A stretch of DNA of 64,000 nucleotides from Clostridium sp. (GTDB lineage: Bacteria; Bacillota_I; Bacilli_A; RF39; UBA660), in assembly GCA_022010095.1 (NCBI GenBank), contig CP091739.1:558001-622000 (forward strand), given 5' to 3'. The translations under genes and the position numbers were made by a program. The notes beneath the pieces are model-generated. The model was not told the origin of the DNA and searched no databases. It was given only the letters and a program-made list of their open reading frames with translations. Shown one piece after another: positions 56,888 to 64,000 of this stretch. Each line of letters opens with the position of its first letter. The stretch's first letter is position 1.

Positions 56888-57369
56888 TATTTTTTTCCCT
56901 TTTACTTTTTAGATATTTTATTTTTTTAGAACTTACTGTTTTTTTAGCCTCTTTTTACTTTAGAATTTACTTTTTACTTTTTAAGATATCTTCTTCTTTT
57001 TTTCTAAGTTTATTTTTCGAAGTCCTCTTCTTTCTTTTTGCATCTTTCAAGTGTTTCTTTCACTATTCTATTTTTTTCAAGTGTTGCTTCCTTTTTAATA
57101 GAAGTTTCCATCTTTTTACAATTTTCTTTAAAGTTTTTCATAGTATTGATTTACTGCGTTTTCAGCATCCTCAAATATGTTATTTAATTTTAAAGCGGCT
57201 TCAGCAATTGAACCAGATTCTTTAATCTTTATCTTTTTAGAATCAAGTTCACTTTTAAGATCTTTTTATTTCAAGTTCTAATTTTTTTGAATTCTTTTTT
57301 TGCTTGTTCTAACATAAGCTCTAATAATTCTCTACGTTTTTAAATTTTTTCAAATCTTTTTTGTTCCAT
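56888..57369 (-). CDS. Lys/Glu-rich coiled-coil protein at the head of the pilus operon
   Basis: About 160 residues of almost pure charged helix: MEQKRFEKIKKRRELLELML, EQAKKEFKKLELEIKDLKSE, then AEAALKLNNIFEDAENAVNQ and a Lys-rich end. No signal peptide, so it is cytosolic. GGTGGGTT precedes ATG 57369. The last third is so rich in A runs that frame and end are guesses. Not recognised; it might scaffold or regulate pilus export. Confidence 0.55.
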
Positions 57370-57430
57370 AACCCACCTATCATACATAGAACCAGAAAAA
57401 TAGCAAATATTCTTCTTTTTGTAGTTCTAT

Positions 57431-57462
57431 ATAATAACATAATAAAAAAATTTTTTTGTCAA
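57431..57462 (-). promoter_or_regulatory. Promoter of the pilus operon with an A/T-run spacer
   Basis: Minus strand TTGACA (57457-57462) and TATTAT (57431-57436). The spacer reads 20 bases but contains A7 and T7 back to back; if each is really 5, as elsewhere in the window, it becomes about 16. About 60 bases separate it from the first start codon. Confidence 0.5.
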
Positions 57463-57545
57463 TGTTTTATTACGAAAAAAATTTAATATTAGTTTATTAT
57501 ATGCATTAAAATTTAATTTTCATGACAAAATAAAAGATATTATTC

Positions 57546-57577
57546 AAAAAAATAATACCTTTTTATAAAACATTATT
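57546..57577 (-). terminator. Terminator of the solute-binding/VWA operon
   Basis: Minus strand AATAATG pairs with TATTATT (one G-T pair) over a 13-base loop that can itself pair, followed by TTTTTG. It overlaps the stop at 57573. Confidence 0.6.
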
Positions 57578-58728
57578 GATTGTTCTTTAAATAATCTATA
57601 ACTTGATTATATACATCCATTCTAAGTCCAGAAGTTACACTTGTTATTTCTTGAGGTATTCCTTTTATAGTACCACTATTTTACTAACATCGTAGTTTCC
57701 ACCGGTAGTACCAACTCTAAATCCGTATCTTTCCCAACTTCTTTGAGCAACTTCTTTATCATCAAATGCATCTAATAACTTTTTACCATTATCATTAAAT
57801 GCTGCAATACAGTGACTATTCCATATTGTTGGTGTTGGATATAATATTCTAATTTTATCTTTAACTTGATTCCATCCTTCAGGATTAGCATTAGCAAAAT
57901 CTATAACTGATTTTTCATAATCAACTATCATAGGTTTAGCTCCCATACCTGTTTTTAAGAACATTGAGAATAAATCAGCTGGTGTATTATTCATATATCC
58001 ACTTTTTAAATAAAATTCACGTAATTTAGGTAATGCATCAGTAATACTAACTTGATTAACATCTCCTCCTGCCATAATTGAAAGTAAAAGACCATAATAT
58101 GTAGCACCTGGTGAAGATGAAACAGGGTCAGTTGAACCTATATTAATACTTCCATATATAGAATTAAGTCCTATATCGCTCCACTTCTTACCTTCAAGAA
58201 TATAATTTATCAATTTATTCATATCAGTAATATAATAAACATTATCACGAATAGTAACTATATTTTCTTTTATTAAAGCATCTACTACTGCATCCCAACT
58301 ATATATAACAATTGGTGTATTAAGAACTAAATCACCATCAATAACTCTATCTCTTGGAGCCTCATTACCAGTAGGACTAGTCTTAAAATAATCATAATAT
58401 CTCTGATCACTAAAGAAAGCTAAATCGTAATGAGAATTATCTTCTCTAAGTAAAGGTGATACTATTGTTTTTACCATTGCTCCATGAATCTTGAACAAAT
58501 TTAAATCCATATTTACGAGCAAATATCTTATTTATTTCTTCATCAGCAAGAAGGTCTTCTTTACCTCCTCCAACTGCACCATAAACATTAATAGTAGTAA
58601 AACTTTTACCATTTTTTTAATAATAATTACAACCACGATAATAGCAATCAATATAACCGCACCTATTATCTTTGATAAAGCACCTTCCTTAAAATTAAAT
58701 TTTTGGTTTTTTCAGCATCATTATTCAT
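57573..58728 (-). CDS. Membrane-anchored extracellular solute-binding-like protein
   Basis: About 385 residues: cytosolic start, one membrane anchor (IIGAVILIAIIVVVIIIKK), then INVYGAVGGGKEDLLADEE and a periplasmic-binding-like fold (DGDLVLNTPIVIYSWDAVVD, INIGSTDPVSSSPGATYYGL, ARSLK-type helices). GAVGGGKEDL resembles a P-loop but lies in the external domain and is probably not one. It is the third gene after a VWA fusion protein and an XpaC-like protein, with no ABC permease nearby. Start overlaps the XpaC stop by 8 bases. Breaks at about 57683, 58460-58490, 58610 and 58705. Confidence 0.7.
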
Positions 58729-59331
58729 TCTTATCACTTCCTTTAATATCTATATCATCTATATCAGTAGTTCTCTCAAATACTTTCATTTCAAAAATCC
58801 AATTCTTTATCTTTTGCTTTAGAAATAAGATTTACAAGTCTACTGCATTCACTTTCTATCTCTTTAACATATACTCCCCAGTCTTAAGTATTAATTTATT
58901 TTCAACAAATGTCTTTTTCACTCTTCTTTTTCAATGCTAATATATTTATTAACAAGATTTACTGTAAATGGTAAATAATAATCTAAAAAAATTATATATC
59001 TTAGTAGCATTCCTAGGTTTACTTTCTAAATATTTAACTATTTTACTATAAAGAACAACTATTTTACCTAACTTTTCTTTCATTATATCATCTTTTATCT
59101 TTTCTTTATAGTCATTAAGTTTAGACATTTCGAAATAATATCTTGCGATAGCCGCATGGCATCATATATTCTTACATCTTTATTTTTTTAAAATAAAATA
59201 CACCACCTATATATACAACACCACATAATATTAATGAAATATATAAATACAAATTAAGTATTAAATAAAATATGATAAATGATATTCCTGAAAGAATTGC
59301 CGCTAATATATATCATTTTTTGTAGTCTCAT
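58721..59331 (-). CDS. XpaC-like protein (5-bromo-4-chloroindolyl phosphate hydrolysis family)
   Basis: About 205 residues. Two N-terminal membrane helices, then a helical cytosolic domain: YYFEMSKLNDYKEKIKDDIM, LESKPRNATK, FLDYYLPFTVNLVNKYISIE and the acidic end DIDDIDIKGSDKNE. The FDYYLP..V.L...Y block is the XpaC signature. Such proteins often neighbour TelA-type genes; no telA is here. The start is 2 bases after the VWA gene stop, the end overlaps the solute-binding gene. Breaks at about 58790, 58875, 58915, 58985, 59130-59195 and 59320. Confidence 0.7.
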
Positions 59332-59332
59332 A

Positions 59333-60934
59333 TTAATTATAACTCCTTACTTCTTTAAATGCACTCTTTAGATTAGTCTTTCCATCGAACACTTTAGCAT
59401 TTGTAAGATTAGCAAGTTTATCAAGTTGTTCACGAGTAGCACTACCAAACATAATACTATATACTGGGATATCAAGATTATTATTATCATAATATAATGC
59501 AAGATTACTATAACTTGAAGTAGTAGAAGCACCATCTGTCATAAGTATTACTGTTTTATTATAATCATTACTTACACCCTCAAGTATCTTAAATGCATCA
59601 TATACACATTGATATATATTAGTTCCACCATTAGGCATTTCATTATTAATATTCATAATTAAATCATATGTTTTTTCACCATTAAATGTTTTCCATACCT
59701 TTCTAGTTTCTATATCAAATGGTAGTACATATATTTTATCATTTTTTTAGAAAATTGTATTAAATCATTAGAAGATTTTTTTCTGTATCTAATATATAAC
59801 TCATCGCACCATATAATTCAGTTTTTACCATCACCATACATACTACCAGAATAATCTAAACAAAAATACAGTAGTAGATGGTTTTCTAAGTTCATCAATA
59901 TATAATGCAATTGCTTCATTCATAACTTTTTTACTTGGATATTTAAGTGGTATTAAATATTTGTTTGTATTTATTCCCCACTCACTTTTTAAATACATTT
60001 TTTTATTGGCGTTACTATTAATACCACCATACCATGTTCTTTTTACCTAAATTTTCCATTTCTTTTTGAGATTCTTTTGAAAGTAAGAACTCTTGTAATA
60101 CTAAGAATTTATCAATCTTATTTTGTTTTCTATCAACATATGCAAAAGGTGAATCATTAATAGCCACTCCATCAGTTGGATATAATAAATATAATGTTTC
60201 TTTATTTTGTCTTTCAAGCCCAGTATTTATTCTAATCAATGATGATTCACTTGCGATAACTGCTTCATATTTATTACTGTTAAGAAACATATCTTCTAAA
60301 AATGTATCACTACCACTAACTCTTTCAACACCACTAAATAATGATTTTAAATTAGTTACGAGTCCAGTATTATTTAGCATTTCACTTTTAAGTATTTCAG
60401 GACTACCACTAAGAGCATTTAAGAATCCTAAATATGATGTAAGACCTGTATTTGTTTTAGTAACAGATGACATTACATAACTAAGTCTTTTTTTCACCTA
60501 TTGCATTAACAATGTCACTATTTTTTTAAATCATCTCTTGTAAGATTTAAGTTATTCGCTTTACTTTTCTTAATTCCCATTACAATAGGATTAATATATA
60601 TAGATTTAGAATTAGTTACTTTAGCATTTTCAAGCATATATAGCCATATTGAATTACTCATCCATACAGCATCAAAATCATTAGTATCTTCAATTAGATC
60701 AATTGCTTCTAAATCATCAGCATAAGTAACTTTAATATTCATACCTTCCTTTTTACCATATTTAATAAGTTCATCCATATAATCTTTATTATCACTATTT
60801 GATAAAATATTAAAGTTCCTTGATGAGAATGTATCATTATTAATTAATGCTTTTACAATAAATACCATCATAATTATAAAAACTATTACTAATACTTTTC
60901 CAGCTTTATTTGTTTTCTTATTCATATCATCCAT
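59333..60934 (-). CDS. Solute-binding domain/VWA domain fusion protein
   Basis: About 530 residues. An N-terminal anchor (GKVLVIVFIIMMVFIVKALI), then a binding-protein-like domain (ADDLEAIDLIEDTNDFDAVW, YEAVIASESSLIR, LYLLYPTDGVAINDSPFAYV) that carries the NK-type lipid-free fold of substrate-binding proteins, followed by a VWA domain with a complete MIDAS: FCLDYSGSM, NGGTNIYQ and LMTDGAST. This domain pair is known from uncharacterised Firmicute and actinobacterial proteins. First gene of a three-gene operon; AAGGTG precedes ATG 60934 and TATACT lies at 60961-60966. Breaks at about 59745-59780, 59820, 59870, 60000-60045 and 60490-60525. Confidence 0.75.
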
Positions 60935-60980
60935 ATTTTACACACCTTATTTTCATAATTAGTATAACATATATAAAAGA

Positions 60981-61003
60981 AAAAAAGAATAGTTTCCTAT
61001 TCT
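60981..61003 (-). terminator. Terminator of ffh
   Basis: Minus strand AGAATAG-GAAA-CTATTCT followed by TTTTTTC. The ffh stop (60997) lies in the stem. Confidence 0.85.
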
Positions 61004-62311
61004 AAAAATTTCATATTTTTTTCATTTGCTTCATCATCTTTTTTTCATTTCTTCAAATTGATTCAAAAAGGCGATTAACATCTTCTACTTTTTTTGTCCA
61101 CATCCTTTAGCAATTCTAACTTTTTCTACTTGCTTTTATTATATCTGGATTACGTCTTTCTTCAGGTGTCATAGAAAGAACTATTGCTTCAGTTCTAGCC
61201 ATTATTTTAGGATCTATATTAACATTATTAAGTCCCATTTTAGACGCTCCTGGTAAGAATTTAAGTAAGTTTTTCAAGTGGGCCTAATTTCTTAATTTGT
61301 TTAGTTGTATTTTAAGAAATCTTCTAAATCAAATTTACCTTTTTGCATTCTTTTAGCAGTACTCATTATTTCGTCTTGATCAAGTGCTTCTTCTGTTCTT
61401 TCGATTATAGAAAGTAGGTCTCCCATACCAAGTATTCTATCTGCGATTCTTTCAGGGTAGAATTCACTTATTCCATCAAGTTTTTCAGAGTCTCCTATTA
61501 ACTTAATTGGTATATTAGTAAGATGTCTTAATGATAAAGCAACTCCGCCTTTAGTATCTCCATCCATTTTAGTAAGAACACATCCAGTTAGCTTAAGTTT
61601 ATCATTAAATCCAGTTATTACATTAATCGCATCTTGTCCCATCATCGCATCTATTACAAGTAATTCTTCATCTGGATGTACTTCACTTTCTATATTAACA
61701 AGTTCATCCATAAGAGATTCATCTATTTGTAAACGTCCAGCTGTATCTATTAAAATATAATCATATCCTTTACTTTTAGCGTATTCAATACCACGTTTAG
61801 ATATTTCAACAGGATTACCTTTTCCCTCTTCATAAACTTCAATATTAAGTTGTTTTCCAATATCTTTAAGTTGATCTATAGCAGCAGGCCTATAAACATC
61901 ACATGCAATAAACATTGGCTTTTTATGATGTTTTTTACGCACCATATTTCCTATTTTACCGATAGTAGTAGTTTTACCACCACCTTGAAGTCCAACTACC
62001 ATACATATTGTAGGATTTTTATTAACAACAAGTGGTGCACTATCTCCTCCAAGTAAAGAAACAAGTTCATCTTTAAGAATCTTAACAAACATATCTCCTG
62101 GCTTAATACTTTTTCTTACTTCTTCACCAAGAGCCTTTTCTTTAACACTATCTATAAATTCACGAACTATTTTAACATTAACATCAGCTTCCAATAAACA
62201 AAGTCTAATTTCACGAGTAATATCACTAATATTATCTTCATTTATTACACCTTTAGATTTAATATTACTAACCACTTTTTTTGTAATCTTTCACTCAAGT
62301 TTTTCAAACAT
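60997..62311 (-). CDS. ffh: Signal recognition particle protein Ffh
   Basis: About 435 residues. N domain MFENLSERLQKVV, ALLEADVN; G domain GLQGGGKTTTIGKIG (G1), DVYRPAAIDQL, DTAGRLQIDESLM (G3), TKMDGDTKGG (G4), GDSEKLDGISEFYPERIADR; M domain FLKFLPGASKMGL, MTPEERRNPDIIKASRKVRI and the Met-rich end QFEEMKKMMKQM. Clear example of the indels: the start must be GAAAAC (read GAAAAAC) and CAAAAAG (read CAAAAAAAG). Binds SRP RNA and signal sequences for co-translational export. Breaks also at about 61030-61135 and 61310. No ylxM is seen upstream. Confidence 0.96.
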
Positions 62312-62365
62312 ATAAATCTATCCTTCCTGTACAAATATTATAACAAACATTGTAATCTTTATAAA

Positions 62366-62388
62366 GAAAAATGTGCATTTAAGCACAC
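62366..62388 (-). terminator. Terminator of the hypothetical gene ending at 62388
   Basis: Minus strand GTGTGC-TTAAAT-GCACAT with one G-T pair, then TTTTTC. Confidence 0.6.
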
Positions 62389-62966
62389 TATTTCTTCTTA
62401 TTTTCTCTTTCCTCTAATATTGTATCCATAAGTTCTGCAAAACCATAGAACATATCTTCAGCTATCCACATCAAATCTACTTTTTGATAATCTATACACT
62501 CATGCATAAATTCATTTATGTCAGCACACACTTTTATTTATTCAAGTTCAAATAATCACTATCGCTAAATGGAAAAAAATCATTTTTATCATAATTATCA
62601 TTATAATCTTGAAATAATTTATTGATTCTTGATAATTCTTCTACATTTTTATTTTCAATAAAACCACCTATATAGAAATAACCAACATTATATATATAAT
62701 ATGGTTCTCCATATTCAAAACAACCATTACTGCATTCATTAAAATAGTGAATCTTTTTAACATAGTATTTAACAACAATTTCTTTATCATCAAGTAATTT
62801 TAAATCTTTAACATTATCTATTTTAATAAACTTAACACTACCACTTTCTAAATATTTTATATATATAAAATGATATAAATATACGTCTTCCCTATCATTT
62901 TTTAATATATCTTCATACTCTTTTTCTATCAATTAGATAATAATTTTTTTATCTTTAAAAATTCAT
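62388..62966 (-). CDS. Hypothetical protein, member of a local paralogue family
   Basis: About 192 residues, cytosolic. Blocks: LLSNLIEKEYEDILKNDRED, KYLESGSVKFIKIDNVKDLK, NECSNGCFEYGEPYYIYNVG and C-terminal YQKVDLMWIAEDMFYGFAEL. The last 100 bases are nearly identical to 63897-64000, the end of another copy that runs off the window. GAAGGAGAG precedes ATG 62966. Not recognised; tandem paralogues of small soluble proteins are typical of immunity-gene arrays, but nothing here proves that. Breaks at about 62535 and 62930-62955. Confidence 0.6.
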
Positions 62967-62980
62967 TAATTACTCTCCTT

Positions 62981-63842
62981 CTATTTACTAAAAAGATCTA
63001 TCAGATTCTCTTTTAGATTCGTCGCTAATATTTTTTTCCATAGCCACCTTCATAATATCTTCCATCTTTTTCTAGAATAACCACCACATTAATGAGTGAG
63101 TCCATCATTATAATCTTCAAATTTGTCATATTTAGGATAACCAGTATTTCTATCTCTTCTAATTTTTTTGATTCGTCTGGCATGTAATACTCATTTCTAA
63201 TCCAAATACTGTTGGGTGTATGGAGTAAAATTTTTTTAGATGACACATCAATATTCCATCTTTTTTTAAACAAATTTGTATTTCATTATCATACAATATA
63301 TCTGTTTTTTTCTGAAAAATAGTACACTTTTTAGGACCATCAATTATATGATTAGCACATCTGCATATATATTCAATTCTATTTTTTTAAATTCAAAGAA
63401 TAACCAATTATCACTATTTTTCTAAAGATAAATTAATTATTTCATTTTTTTAGCAACGTATGTTTCAATTTTAGGAGAATAAGACAAAAAAATATAGCTT
63501 CATCAATAATAGAAATCAATTCAGAAATCATAAGAGTATTTTTTTATTAACATTTTTCAGGATTAAACATATAGAAATTGGGATTAGCAAAAAAATACTT
63601 TTTAGCGTTATTTTTTTACCTATTATATAATAAGTATCAATTATTCTCTTACTATATTTTTCTTTAAAAACTTAAAAATATAACTTTCAAAATCAATAAA
63701 TTCTGCAATTTCTTCACCTGTAAATCCACAAAAAAATCATTCTTTTTTTCTAAGTTCATCATAATATTTTTTTGTTGTTTGTAGAATAATATAAACAAAG
63801 TAAATCAGATAATAATAAGCCTTCAGTATAATTAAATTCCAT
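62981..63842 (-). CDS. Hypothetical protein, frame-broken
   Basis: About 285 residues. It starts MEFNYTEGLLLSDLLCLYYS behind GAGGTTGT, and ends KENLIDLFSK 15 bases before the next gene. Segments such as DNWLFFEFKK, DGPKKCTIF and LYDNEIQICLKKDGIL are readable. No membrane or export signal. Very many breaks; whether the gene is intact cannot be told. Probably one operon with the paralogue-family gene downstream. Confidence 0.45.
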
Positions 63843-63896
63843 ACAACCTCCAATAAATATTATTTATTTGCTAATATATTGATGAATAGTAATAAC

Positions 63897-64000
63897 TTAT
63901 TTCTTCTTATTTTTTCTTTCCTCTAATATCGTATCCATAAGTTCTGCAAAGCCATAAAACATATCTTCAGCTATCCACATCAAATCTACTTTTTGATAAT
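63897..64000 (-). CDS. C-terminus of a second paralogue-family protein (cut by window edge)
   Basis: Thirty-three codons, ending YQKVDLMWIAEDMFYGFAEL and MDTILEERKNKKK. The DNA matches 62396-62495 at all but a few positions, so the two genes are recent tandem duplicates separated by one unrelated gene. Confidence 0.65.
   Translation of the reverse strand, partial: YQKVDLMWIAEDMFYGFAELMDTILEERKNKKK

Noticed and set aside
58600..58700. GAVGGGKEDL as a P-loop in the solute-binding-like protein
   Set aside because: It follows a membrane anchor and lies in the external domain; no Walker B or nucleotide fold follows.
1..64000. Alternative genetic code (TGA as Trp) to explain broken frames
   Set aside because: Conserved Trp positions (CWAF, RNSWG, WXG motifs) use TGG, several genes end properly in TGA, and frames break by shifts rather than by in-frame TGA.
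1..64000. tRNA genes, insertion sequences, prophage or integrase genes
   Set aside because: None seen: no T-loop consensus, no transposase or integrase motifs and no terminal inverted repeats were found by eye.

Overview
The window is a very AT-rich stretch from a low-GC Firmicute, most likely an uncultured gut member of the Bacilli. The evidence is the ECF module next to truA, rnj-iscS-thiI, rpoZ, sortase-built pili, LPxTG-type anchors, a CotD-like coat protein and a T7SSb-type secretion locus. Almost all genes lie on the minus strand; only two protein genes and one predicted small RNA are on the plus strand. TGG is used for Trp and TGA behaves as a stop, so the standard bacterial code applies. 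Almost every gene longer than about 300 bp is broken by indels in A/T runs. Where family motifs fix the true frame, the runs are too long (4 read as 5, 5 or 6 read as 7). I treat this as residual sequencing error and give coordinates for the whole repaired gene; sequences described as repaired assume these corrections.

Layout, left to right. 1-4.7 kb: a secreted papain-type peptidase ending in a dockerin, followed by the start of another exported protein. 4.7-7.9 kb: truA and an ECF transporter module whose two ATPases lack several standard ABC motifs. 8-10.1 kb: an exported TasA/camelysin-like protein and a type IV prepilin-like protein. 10.1-13 kb: engB, a DHH phosphoesterase and ackA. 13.1-15 kb: a predicted small RNA and unassigned proteins. 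15.1-19.1 kb: rnj (degenerate active site), iscS and thiI, the last two a tRNA thiolation pair.

19.2-35.8 kb is the most unusual part. It is a type VII secretion locus with one polypeptide carrying two WXG100-like units, a YwqH-like coiled coil, a DUF4176 protein, EsaB, EssC and three large paralogous putative effectors. Two effectors end in the same cysteine-peptidase-like domain, and each is followed by a paralogous small gene of about 235 codons. The third has a different end and no partner. No EsaA, EssA or EssB was recognised although both flanks of the locus are visible.

35.8-44.6 kb: rpoZ, membrane proteins, trmL, a membrane-anchored SGNH hydrolase, an EamA transporter, a Thr/Pro-rich surface protein and a YfhO-family protein (plus strand). 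44.6-49.8 kb: a cadC-HMA-cadA metal efflux operon with a clear operator, a three-gene operon (unknown, DUF4186, hexapeptide transferase), a Fic protein and a CotD-like protein. 49.9-57.4 kb: a complete pilus operon (coiled coil, signal peptidase I, VWA tip adhesin, major pilin, class C sortase, minor pilin, second sortase). 57.5-60.9 kb: an operon with a solute-binding/VWA fusion, an XpaC-like protein and a second solute-binding protein. 61-64 kb: ffh, then tandem paralogues of unknown function cut by the right edge.
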